This document shows positions 1 to 5,595 of a stretch of DNA of 6,246 bases, piece by piece. The notes beneath the pieces were generated by a model. It saw nothing but the letters and a program-made list of their open reading frames with translations. It was not told the origin of the DNA and did no database searches. The first letter of the stretch is position 1. The number at the start of each line of letters is the position of its first letter. The stretch comes from Gammaproteobacteria bacterium (GTDB lineage Bacteria > Gemmatimonadota > Gemmatimonadetes > Longimicrobiales > Gaopeijiaceae): contig JAHEKL010000103.1 in the NCBI GenBank assembly GCA_024638345.1, positions 2,463-8,708 of the forward strand, in the 5' to 3' direction. Made by a program: the position numbers and the translations under genes.

Positions 1-61
1 TCTACGACTATCCCACCGGCCGACTCTGATCCACCACCGAAAGGGGACGGGGGCGGTGGAC

Positions 62-1570
62 TCAGCCTGCCATGATCGGGACCCAGATCGTCCAGTAGAT
101 CGAGATCAGGGTCATGGCGGTGAACACCACGAGGCTGGTCCATCCGAACCAGCGCGCAAACGTGGACGGATAGAACTCCCGATCCTGCTTGGGGATGATG
201 GTCAGGCAGTACCAGAAGTTCAAATAGAAGATGACCGGTGCCACGAAGGCGGCGAGCGCCGAAGCTACGAGGACCAGAAACACCGGGCGCTCCAAGCCTG
301 CGATGATCGCGACGGAGGCGACCAGGGAGTAGAACATCGTGGCTCGGTAGATGTTGTACTCCGAGGACCACGTCCCGCGGTGCTCGGGCGTGATCGAATC
401 CGAGTCGATGCCGGACAGCCTGGCCGTCGAGTGGAAGAGGTTGCGGCAGCAGGCGCCCACGATCCGGGGCCAGCCGTCGAAGTAATTGAATGCTGTCGAG
501 AAGGTCGCCGCGAACGCACCGACCATGAATACCGTCATCATCCCGGGACCGAGGCTTTCCGTGAAGATCCCGGCGATCTCTCCCATGACCGCCCGGCCTT
601 CGACCGGGCTCGGATACAGCCAAACGGCCGCGAGGAGCACGAAGATGCAGGCGAGCAAGAAGGAAATCACGTGGCCCTGCCTGAAGTCCCATATCCCGAT
701 CTTGAACCAGCGGTGGCAGTACTCCGAGGCGTTGGCGGGCAGCTTGGAGGTATCCACCGCCAGGTCGTGCCGGTTGGGGGCGAAGGGGTCGAAAGACTGC
801 GCCAGCCCCATCTCCTCCATGCGGTCGCGGATCTTGCTCATCCCCTTCTTCTTGGCCTTGCCCCACTCGGATGCCTGAAGAGAGACGTCGATGCCGGTGG
901 GCAGGAGCCCCAGGAAGGCTGCGATGATGAGCCAGGATCCGTCCGGGATCTCCACCATGAAGAAGTGGCCCATCTCCGAAAGCGGCGCCGGTTCGGCGAA
1001 GTACACCGCAAAGGTCGAGAGCACGAGGATCGCCGCTAGGATCTTGGCGCTGACCTCGACCGCCTTGTAGCGTCCTCGGAGGATGATCGTCACGGAGACC
1101 AGCGCGAGCACCAGTCCGTAGGCAGTGAGCGAGATTGGCAGACCTAGAGACTCGGTTCCCACGTAGTAGAGCACCGCTGCCGCGGCGATCAAGCGGCCCG
1201 CCTGCCCCAGTGCGCACTGGATGAGCGTGGTGATCAGCACGTACCAGAGCGGCCACTTCTTCCATGCCGTGCTGTACGCCTCGATCATGCTCTTGCCGGT
1301 CGCGTTCGTGAACCGGAAGGCCATCTCGAAGCCGTAGTACTTGAAGATGTAGGCGAGGGGGATACACCACAGGAGCGCATACCCGAAGCGCCCTCCGGCC
1401 GTGGGCGCCGTGACAAGGTGACTCGTTCCGATCCCGGTCATCATGAGGATGACGCCGGGCCCGAAGTGACCCATGAGCCCCCGAAGGCTCAGGTCGGGCG
1501 GCTCGAGATCGGAGAACGACTGGTCCAGGTTCGTCGAGGTGCTGGGGGAGTCGGTCGGATCCGAGGCCAC
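62..1570 (-). CDS. Nramp-superfamily membrane transporter, non-canonical motifs
   Basis: A 502-residue inner-membrane protein with about eleven to twelve hydrophobic segments. It is recognised as Nramp/MntH-like by the first segment (FGPG at 36-39, then an unwound region followed by a glycine-rich stretch and FGYALLW at 62-68) and by the overall layout. The canonical TM1 metal-binding motif DPGN is absent; the equivalent place reads GIGTSH (46-51). The TM6 motif MPHN is also absent, replaced by LLPTGIDVS (222-230). Between TM6 and TM7 lies a long polar insert (about 236-290) rich in Lys/Arg. Family knowledge: Nramp proteins import Mn2+/Fe2+ with protons, and relatives with altered motifs carry other ions such as Mg2+ or Al3+, so the substrate cannot be read off here. 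The start is GTG, preceded by an AGAGGT ribosome site six bases upstream. The gene diverges from the pagL homologue and has no partner gene in the window. The superfamily call is firm; the transported ion is unknown. Confidence 0.87.
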   Translation of the reverse strand: MASDPTDSPSTSTNLDQSFSDLEPPDLSLRGLMGHFGPGVILMMTGIGTSHLVTAPTAGGRFGYALLWCIPLAYIFKYYGFEMAFRFTNATGKSMIEAYSTAWKKWPLWYVLITTLIQCALGQAGRLIAAAAVLYYVGTESLGLPISLTAYGLVLALVSVTIILRGRYKAVEVSAKILAAILVLSTFAVYFAEPAPLSEMGHFFMVEIPDGSWLIIAAFLGLLPTGIDVSLQASEWGKAKKKGMSKIRDRMEEMGLAQSFDPFAPNRHDLAVDTSKLPANASEYCHRWFKIGIWDFRQGHVISFLLACIFVLLAAVWLYPSPVEGRAVMGEIAGIFTESLGPGMMTVFMVGAFAATFSTAFNYFDGWPRIVGACCRNLFHSTARLSGIDSDSITPEHRGTWSSEYNIYRATMFYSLVASVAIIAGLERPVFLVLVASALAAFVAPVIFYLNFWYCLTIIPKQDREFYPSTFARWFGWTSLVVFTAMTLISIYWTIWVPIMAG

Positions 1571-1576
1571 GGCTCT

Positions 1577-1582
1577 ACCTCT
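1577..1582 (-). promoter_or_regulatory. Ribosome binding site of the Nramp-like gene
   Basis: On the minus strand this reads AGAGGT and ends six bases before the GTG at 1570. It supports the non-ATG start; no in-frame ATG upstream is better placed. Confidence 0.6.
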
Positions 1583-1670
1583 GCGCTTTCGGAAGGAGGC
1601 GCTGGCTTCCCCAGCGGGTGGGGCTCCATATTGTGGGGTCCCCGGATTCGGGGCAATGGTCGCTCGACCC

Positions 1671-1676
1671 AGGAGG
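1671..1676 (+). promoter_or_regulatory. Ribosome binding site of pagL homologue
   Basis: A perfect AGGAGG lies four bases before the ATG at 1681. Spacing is slightly tight, but it selects this ATG over the in-frame GTG at 1618. The protein from 1681 also begins directly with a signal peptide. Confidence 0.65.
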
Positions 1677-1680
1677 ACGG

Positions 1681-2223
1681 ATGCGGCTGCATGCTGCGGG
1701 GCGATTCGTGGCGGTGCTCGGGGTCACGATGTCGCTCCACCTCCACCTCGAGGCCCAGATATCGTCCTCCGGTCCCGATCAAGTAGGCCCGCAGGCGAGG
1801 ATCGGACTCACGTATGTGGGGGTGGACACGGAGGTCGGCCCGACCGCGGCGGCGGAGCTCACCTACCTGGGGTCGACGCCTCGCATCTGGAGGGCTGGCC
1901 TGATTGCGGGTCTCTTCACCACGACCCGTGGCGCGGTGTACGGGTACGGCGGCCTACACCTCCCCTTACCCCTTCCGTTCGGGATTTTGGCGCGACCCTC
2001 CTTCTCGATCGGTCTGTACGAGAAGGGGCGGGGGATGGAGCTGGGACACGTCCTCGAGTTTCGCTCGAGCTTTGTGCTCGAGCGGGAGATCGGGGAGCGC
2101 GTGAGCGTCTCCGCGATGCTCTATCATCTCTCCAACGCAGGGCTCGGGTTCAAGAATCCCGGGCTCGAGGCCGTGGGCTTGGCGGTCGCCGTCCCCGTAT
2201 TCGGAGGGGGTCCGCCCCGTTGA
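1681..2223 (+). CDS. pagL: Lipid A 3-O-deacylase, PagL-like (acyloxyacyl hydrolase family)
   Basis: A 180-residue outer-membrane beta-barrel enzyme expected to remove the 3-O-linked acyl chain of lipid A, which alters outer-membrane permeability and immune recognition. Residues 1 to about 26 form a signal peptide (Arg near the N-terminus, hydrophobic core, ending around LEAQ). The mature part alternates short beta-strand-like segments with Gly/Pro turns. Near the C-terminus is HLSNAGLGFKNPGLE, giving His149, Ser151 and Glu163. The His-x-Ser pair and the Glu twelve residues after the Ser match the spacing of the PagL catalytic triad. Mature length (about 150) is normal for PagL. The C-terminus runs slightly past the last aromatic residue (Phe174, then GGGPPR), whereas outer-membrane barrels commonly end on an aromatic. 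It diverges from the Nramp-like gene and converges on the molybdoenzyme gene 58 bp away. Enzymatic class is well supported; physiological substrate is inferred. Confidence 0.8.
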   Translation: MRLHAAGRFVAVLGVTMSLHLHLEAQISSSGPDQVGPQARIGLTYVGVDTEVGPTAAAELTYLGSTPRIWRAGLIAGLFTTTRGAVYGYGGLHLPLPLPFGILARPSFSIGLYEKGRGMELGHVLEFRSSFVLEREIGERVSVSAMLYHLSNAGLGFKNPGLEAVGLAVAVPVFGGGPPR

Positions 2224-2281
2224 CGCGAGGCTCGTCGCGGAACCTGTGGGAGCGTTCAACCCTGGAGCGACCAGACCTCTC

Positions 2282-3481
2282 TCAGGAAACCATGATCGTC
2301 CGGTAGAAGAGCTCGTTGTTCTCCCAGCGGGTCATCTTGGTGTCGAGGTTCTCGGGCTGTGTGCGTCCCTCGGTGTCGGTTGCCCGGGAGACCAGCGTGT
2401 GCTCACCCGCGGATGGCGCTGGTATCTCGTGCGAGAAGAACGTCCAGGTGTACGGATCGCCGGGCCGCTCCAGCTCGGCTCGCTCCCAGCCTCCGCCATC
2501 GACCTGCACCTCGACCCGGTCCAGGGGCGTCCCGTCGCTCCAAGCCACTCCGAAGACGGTGATGCGTCGACCTTGGCGGGTCACCCGCGCGATCGCCGAT
2601 TTCGGCCGTAACCGGGTCACCGAAGTCTCCACCCACTCCGTGCGGCCGTTCACCTGGCGGCCCATGAGGGTCACGTAGTCCTTGGCCATAAAGCGGGTCA
2701 TAAGACGATCGTGGCTAAGATCAATGTTTTCAAGCCACTTGACCTGGCATACGCCGTACCAACCGGGGACGATCAGACGCACCGGGTATCCGTGCACGAC
2801 GGTCAGTGGGCTCCCGTTCATCTCGTAGGCCAGAATCGGATTCCGCTCCGCGATCGCTTCGAGGGACATGGACCGGGCGAAGTTCTGCTCGTACTCGTTT
2901 CCGCGAATCTCCTCGGTCCCGGTGTCGGCAGCCCAGAAATGAACTTCGCGGGTGTCGCTGAGGACTCCGGCCTCCTCCAGTAGAGGCCGGAGCTCGGCAC
3001 CCGTCCACGTGGCGTTTCCGACCATTCCGTGGTACGTGCCGCGCGAGTTGCCTCCGCACTCGAAGACAGTGGTTCTCTCGACCCGGGGTCGGGCTCTCAG
3101 CTGGTCGAGCGTCAGGGTGATCGGACGTTCCACCAGTCCAGTGACGCGGAGCCGGTAGCTCGAACCGTCGAGCACCGGGTAGCCGTAGTGAGCGACCACG
3201 AAGAAGTCCTCGACGGGCGTGATCCACGAGTCGACTTCCCGCAGGTCCTGCGCCCTGAGGTTCTGCCCCGGGAACTCCTCGGGACCCGTGGCCCGCATCC
3301 CGTTGAATCCGTCGGGCATGTCGGTGAACGGTACGACCGCGTCCTGCGGATGGAACCAATGGGAGGGCCATCCGGGCACCGGGGTGACGGCCATTCCGAC
3401 CGAGACGATCCCCAGATGCTTGAGAATGTCCCTGCGAGTCATGGTGCCTTCGAAATCGGCGGGCGAAAGACGCACTTTCAT
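2282..3481 (-). CDS. Tat-exported sulfite-oxidase-family molybdopterin oxidoreductase
   Basis: A 399-residue periplasmic molybdoenzyme. The N-terminus carries a twin-arginine signal (TRRDILK at 15-21, then a hydrophobic stretch to about 35), so it would be exported folded with its cofactor. The molybdopterin-binding domain spans roughly 75-255 and contains the molybdenum-ligating cysteine Cys142 in FECGGNSRG. The typical later block is AYEMNGSPL (218-226), then HGYP and PGWYG before VKWL. The dimerisation domain occupies about 275-395, with TQPENLD near the end. There is no cytochrome b5 or c domain, so an external electron acceptor is needed; SorA and SoxC pair with a cytochrome c, and none is encoded here. 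Sulfite oxidation is the most likely activity; a SoxC-like sulfane dehydrogenase role is the main alternative. The start is ATG 3481 with GGGAGA five bases upstream; an internal ATG (3442) just before the twin arginines is possible. It diverges from arsR. Confidence 0.88.
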   Translation of the reverse strand: MKVRLSPADFEGTMTRRDILKHLGIVSVGMAVTPVPGWPSHWFHPQDAVVPFTDMPDGFNGMRATGPEEFPGQNLRAQDLREVDSWITPVEDFFVVAHYGYPVLDGSSYRLRVTGLVERPITLTLDQLRARPRVERTTVFECGGNSRGTYHGMVGNATWTGAELRPLLEEAGVLSDTREVHFWAADTGTEEIRGNEYEQNFARSMSLEAIAERNPILAYEMNGSPLTVVHGYPVRLIVPGWYGVCQVKWLENIDLSHDRLMTRFMAKDYVTLMGRQVNGRTEWVETSVTRLRPKSAIARVTRQGRRITVFGVAWSDGTPLDRVEVQVDGGGWERAELERPGDPYTWTFFSHEIPAPSAGEHTLVSRATDTEGRTQPENLDTKMTRWENNELFYRTIMVS

Positions 3482-3514
3482 CGGAGTCTCCCGAGTGGGG
3501 GATTCGGCTGGGCC

Positions 3515-3544
3515 AGAATAGGCGGTGCGGCGGCCACCAGGCAA
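3515..3544 (-). promoter_or_regulatory. Candidate promoter of the molybdoenzyme gene
   Basis: Reading the minus strand, TTGCCT (3539-3544) and TATTCT (3515-3520) are separated by 18 bp, each matching four of six consensus bases. Transcription would begin near 3508, leaving a leader of about 27 bases that contains the GGGAGA ribosome site (3487-3492). It does not overlap the ArsR operator, so ArsR need not control this gene. Confidence 0.4.
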
Positions 3545-3599
3545 GGATCGGGGCCGTCCAGGAAGGACGTGCACCCGGGCCCTTCGCTGCGCGAGGTTG

Positions 3600-3629
3600 T
3601 TGACGCATCAACGGATATTGATATATCAT
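3600..3629 (+). promoter_or_regulatory. arsR sigma70-type promoter
   Basis: TTGACG (3600-3605) and TATCAT (3624-3629) match five of six consensus bases each, with an 18-bp spacer. The -10 ends only six bases before the arsR ATG at 3636, so the expected transcription start falls on or next to the start codon. No Shine-Dalgarno sequence is seen upstream. The -10 also begins a perfect 10-bp palindrome, TATCATGATA (3624-3633). Confidence 0.65.
3607..3622. promoter_or_regulatory. ArsR operator in the arsR promoter spacer
   Basis: An inverted repeat ATCAA-N6-TTGAT (spacer CGGATA) lies wholly between the -35 and -10 of the arsR promoter, where a bound dimer would block polymerase. The half-sites and spacing recur before arsM at 4046-4061, and this form resembles operators known for ArsR/SmtB-family repressors. 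It implies autorepression relieved by As(III). Confidence 0.7.
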
Positions 3630-3635
3630 GATACC

Positions 3636-3968
3636 ATGAACATCAGCACGCGTTCGAACGACGCCTTGGTCCGGCGGTTCCAGGCGGTCGCGGAGGAGAC
3701 TCGCCTACGGATCGTCCAGCTCCTCTCGCACGGGGAGCGCTGTGTCTGCGAGCTGCAGGGGGACTTGGGAGCGGCTCAGTCGAGGCTCTCCTTCCATCTG
3801 AAGAAGCTGAAGGACGCGGGCGTGGTGTCCGACCGAAGGGTGGGCCGCTGGGTCTACTACGCGCTCGTCCCTGAGTCCCTGGAGGAGATGCGTTCATTCC
3901 TCGGCGAAGTGAAGCCCGAGACACCATGGGCCGGACGGATGGGCGGAGGAGGAGAACCGTGCTGCTGA
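3636..3968 (+). CDS. arsR: ArsR-family arsenic-responsive transcriptional repressor
   Basis: A 110-residue winged-helix repressor of the ArsR/SmtB family, the usual size. The DNA-binding region holds the family pattern from about residue 20 to 80: ETRLRIVQLL, then the metal-site strand ERCVCEL (34-40), the recognition helix AAQSRLSFHLKKLKDAG (46-62) and the wing RRVGRWVYYAL (67-77). Cys36 and Cys38 correspond to the first two As(III) ligands of E. coli ArsR (CVCDLC), but the third position is Gln41. The protein ends in Cys109-Cys110, which could supply the missing ligand. The start is ATG 3636 because the family homology begins just after it; the frame stays open further upstream, but only through promoter DNA. 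There is no ribosome site, and the -10 is so close that the mRNA is probably leaderless. A terminator follows 31 bases after the stop, so arsR appears to be transcribed alone. Confidence 0.93.
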   Translation: MNISTRSNDALVRRFQAVAEETRLRIVQLLSHGERCVCELQGDLGAAQSRLSFHLKKLKDAGVVSDRRVGRWVYYALVPESLEEMRSFLGEVKPETPWAGRMGGGGEPCC

Positions 3969-3998
3969 CTGGACCGACCACAGACCGGACCGAGCGGG

Positions 3999-4035
3999 AG
4001 GCCCGTTCTGCCGGAAGGCGTTGGGCCTTTTTTTT
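3999..4035 (+). terminator. Rho-independent terminator after arsR
   Basis: AGGCCC (3999-4004) pairs with GGGCCT (4023-4028), with an inner GCC-GGAA-GGC hairpin (4010-4019) in the loop, followed directly by eight T residues (4028-4035). It separates arsR from arsM transcription, which explains why arsM has its own operator. Confidence 0.8.
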
Positions 4036-4045
4036 CGACTAACCC

Positions 4046-4061
4046 ATCAACCAACGTTGAT
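4046..4061. promoter_or_regulatory. Second ArsR operator, upstream of arsM
   Basis: The inverted repeat ATCAACCAACGTTGAT is perfect over six bases per arm. It shares ATCAAC, the central A and the right arm TTGATAT with the arsR operator. It sits between the arsR terminator and the arsM ribosome site. The best promoter around it is weak: TCGACT at 4035-4040 and TGATAT at 4058-4063 with a 17-bp spacer, so the operator would again fill the spacer. ArsR binding here would control the arsM unit. Confidence 0.7.
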
Positions 4062-4063
4062 AT

Positions 4064-4068
4064 GGAGG
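4064..4068 (+). promoter_or_regulatory. Ribosome binding site of arsM
   Basis: GGAGG ends five bases before ATG 4074 and two before ATG 4071, which favours 4074 as the start. A third in-frame ATG at 4062 precedes this site and touches the operator. If the weak promoter noted at 4035-4063 is the true one, this site would lie at or upstream of the mRNA start and translation could be leaderless from 4071. Confidence 0.55.
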
Positions 4069-4073
4069 CGATG

Positions 4074-5027
4074 ATGAGCACCAGGATCGAGCGGGAGAAG
4101 AGCCGAGCGGTGCGGGTGGCCGTCGAGACGAAGTACGCGGAGGCGGCGCGACGCGCGGCGCGGGGAGAGAACGCGGCATGCTGCGGGCCCTCCTGCGGCT
4201 GCGGGGGGGACGAGATCGACCCGGTCAGCGGTGATCTGTACGATTCCGAGACCCTCTCCCGTCTCCCCTCCGCCGCGGTAGCCGCCTCTCTCGGTTGCGG
4301 GAATCCGACTGCGCTCGCAGAGCTCACGTCGGGCGAAGTCGTACTGGACTTGGGAAGCGGAGGGGGGATCGACGTGCTCCTCGCGGCTGCCCGGGTCGGC
4401 CCGGAGGGTCGGGTCTACGGATTGGACGCGACGGACGAGATGATCGAGCTGAGCGAGCGGAACGCCGCGGCCGCGGGTGTCGAGAATGTCGAGTTCCTGA
4501 AGGGTGACATCGAGCGGATTCCTCTTCCCGACGACAGCGTGGACGTCATCATCAGCAACTGTGTCGTAAACCTGGCCACCGACAAGCGGAAGGTACTCCA
4601 GGAGGCTCACCGGGTCTTACGTCCGGGGGGTAGGTTCGCAGTTTCGGACGTGGTCGTGCGTGGATACCTGACGGACGAGGTTCGCCGCAGCCTGGAGCTG
4701 TGGGTCGGGTGCATTGCGGGGGCACTCGAGGAGTCGGAGTTCGAGCGACTCCTACTCGAGGTCGGTTTCGTGGAGCCGAGCTTGGAGACCACACGAGTGT
4801 ACGATCCGAGCGACGCCCGAGGGCTGCTGTCCGAAGCGGGTCTGGAGGCGGAAGACACGGTTCGAAACGTGGAGGGTCGTCTCGTGGCGGCATTCGTTCG
4901 CGCCGTGAAGCCCGAGGCCGGCGAGCACGGAGCTGTGTCCCCGGAGTCGTCCGAGGATCCGGCGTGCTGTGCGTCCCACTGCTGTGGCGGGGGACACGAG
5001 GGAGGCGACCACGAGGACGGACCGTGA
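4074..5027 (+). CDS. arsM: Arsenite S-adenosylmethionine methyltransferase
   Basis: A 317-residue cytoplasmic class I methyltransferase that converts As(III) to methylated arsenicals using S-adenosylmethionine. The SAM site is DLGSGGGIDVLL (92-103) with GLDATDEM (117-124). Three cysteines known to be needed in ArsM enzymes are present in their characteristic contexts: Cys75 (SLGCGNPTALAEL), Cys163 (ISNCVVNL) and Cys213 (WVGCIAGAL). The post-core motif HRVLRPGGRFAVSDVV (179-194) is typical. The N-terminal part holds CCGPSCGCGG (36-45), common in bacterial ArsM. The C-terminus carries a second Cys/His-rich tail, CCASHCCGGGHEGG (298-311), ending in acidic residues. The gene follows the second ArsR operator, and the cupredoxin gene lies about 60 bp downstream on the same strand. 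Start chosen at ATG 4074 by spacing from GGAGG; 4062 or 4071 would add four or one residues. No efflux gene accompanies it. Confidence 0.95.
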   Translation: MSTRIEREKSRAVRVAVETKYAEAARRAARGENAACCGPSCGCGGDEIDPVSGDLYDSETLSRLPSAAVAASLGCGNPTALAELTSGEVVLDLGSGGGIDVLLAAARVGPEGRVYGLDATDEMIELSERNAAAAGVENVEFLKGDIERIPLPDDSVDVIISNCVVNLATDKRKVLQEAHRVLRPGGRFAVSDVVVRGYLTDEVRRSLELWVGCIAGALEESEFERLLLEVGFVEPSLETTRVYDPSDARGLLSEAGLEAEDTVRNVEGRLVAAFVRAVKPEAGEHGAVSPESSEDPACCASHCCGGGHEGGDHEDGP

Positions 5028-5090
5028 GAGCTTGACGTCGCGGGGGAAGCTTCGTGATCGTAGGGTTTACTTCCAGCTCGACGAGTGCTG

Positions 5091-5531
5091 ATGAAGAGTC
5101 GAAAAACACGATTGCTCCGCGGAATGTCGTTCGTGGTTCTGCTGACCTCGCAGGGGGTCCTCGCGTCCTGCGGCGGTGAGTCCTCCGGAGAGGAGGGCAG
5201 CCCCGAGATCGAGGCTCGGGATCCGAACCGGCCCGGCCTGTTCGAAATCGGCCCGAACCGCTACGAAGCGGTCATCGTGGCCTTCGAGGGTGGCTTCGAT
5301 CCGCACGAGCTGACGGTTCCGGTCGGTGCCGAAGTCCACTTCCGCGTCCGCTCGGCCGATCTGGTTCACGGGTTCCTGATCGAGGGCACGGGCATCGAGT
5401 TCGAGGTCGACCCACTCGAGCCCATGGAGGCGTCGTACACCTTCACGGAAGCCGGGGAATACCCGCTCTTGTGTCACGTGTACTGCGGTGGGGGTCACCC
5501 CTCGATGCTGGGTAAGGTGATCGTCCGCTAG
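5091..5531 (+). CDS. Lipoprotein with a CuA copper domain (ba3 oxidase subunit II-like cupredoxin)
   Basis: A 146-residue exported electron-transfer protein. Residues 1-27 form a lipoprotein signal: basic start (KSRKTRLLR), hydrophobic core and lipobox LASC with the acylated Cys27. A Gly/Ser/Glu linker (28-45) leads to a cupredoxin domain (about 50-146). It holds a full binuclear CuA ligand set: His93 (LVHGF), then CHVYCGGGHPSM giving Cys128, Cys132, His136 and Met139, in the CxxxCxxxHxxM spacing of cytochrome c oxidase subunit II. The wording around the ligands (HGFLIEGT, CHVYCGGGH, LGKVIV) most resembles the ba3-type subunit II of Thermus as I remember it, but the membrane helix is replaced by a lipid anchor and no subunit I gene follows. 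The start is uncertain: ATG 5091 or GTG 5085, with no clear ribosome site. It lies about 60 bp after arsM without a visible terminator, so cotranscription is possible. Likely a copper electron carrier; the partner is unknown. Confidence 0.85.
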   Translation: MKSRKTRLLRGMSFVVLLTSQGVLASCGGESSGEEGSPEIEARDPNRPGLFEIGPNRYEAVIVAFEGGFDPHELTVPVGAEVHFRVRSADLVHGFLIEGTGIEFEVDPLEPMEASYTFTEAGEYPLLCHVYCGGGHPSMLGKVIVR

Positions 5532-5535
5532 GCAG

Positions 5536-5550
5536 GAGCTCGGCGAGCTC
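5536..5550. repeat. Short perfect hairpin between convergent genes
   Basis: GAGCTC-GGC-GAGCTC starts five bases after the cupredoxin stop codon, in the 64-bp gap between two convergent genes. It could fold on either transcript, but no T-tract follows in either direction, so termination by this element alone is unproven. Confidence 0.4.
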
Positions 5551-5595
5551 ACCCCCCTCGAGAAGTGCCGTCCGAAGCCCCGGCCGGTGGGGAGG

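Larger units (their letters stand above)
1571..1680. promoter_or_regulatory. Shared divergent upstream region of Nramp-like gene and pagL
   Basis: This 110-bp gap must hold both promoters. For pagL (plus strand), TATTGT at 1629-1634 is a fair -10, but its -35 (around 1607-1612, TTCCCC) is poor. For the transporter (minus strand), TTGCCC at 1651-1656 and CAATAT at 1628-1633 are separated by 17 bp and are a weak pair overlapping the first. A short inverted repeat, CCCCG-GATT-CGGGG at 1640-1653, lies between the -10 candidate and the pagL ribosome site and could fold in the pagL leader. The overlap means the two genes could compete for polymerase or share a regulator. All promoter calls here are tentative. 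Confidence 0.35.

Noticed and set aside
30..60. Inverted repeat TCCACC/GGTGGA just beyond the transporter stop, considered as a terminator
   Set aside because: The arms are only six bases, the loop is 19 bases and no T-tract follows on the minus strand.
56..1039. Long plus-strand open frame (327 codons) opposite the transporter gene
   Set aside because: It is antisense to a gene with clear membrane-protein homology. Its translation is Arg/Asp/Gly-rich with no recognisable domain, typical of a GC-rich shadow frame.
2224..2281. Gap between convergent pagL and molybdoenzyme genes, searched for a terminator
   Set aside because: No convincing hairpin with a T-tract was seen on either strand.
1473..2306. 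Plus-strand open frame overlapping the transporter start and pagL
   Set aside because: It overlaps two well-supported genes in another frame, has Arg/Gly/Pro-rich composition and no ribosome site or motif.
2730..3629. Minus-strand frame of 299 codons within the molybdoenzyme gene
   Set aside because: It overlaps the molybdoenzyme on the same strand in another frame and lacks the Cys142 context and Tat logic of the real protein.
3525..3635. Upstream extension of the arsR reading frame
   Set aside because: The extra 37 codons run through the promoter and operator and show no family similarity; ArsR proteins normally begin as at 3636.
4047..4610. Minus-strand frame of 187 codons opposite arsM
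   Set aside because: arsM has complete catalytic motifs over this stretch; the antisense product has no recognisable features.
5032..5060. TTGACG at 5032-5037 as a separate promoter for the cupredoxin gene
   Set aside because: With 16-18 bp spacing no acceptable -10 is found (TGATCG at 17 bp is poor), so read-through from arsM is at least as likely.
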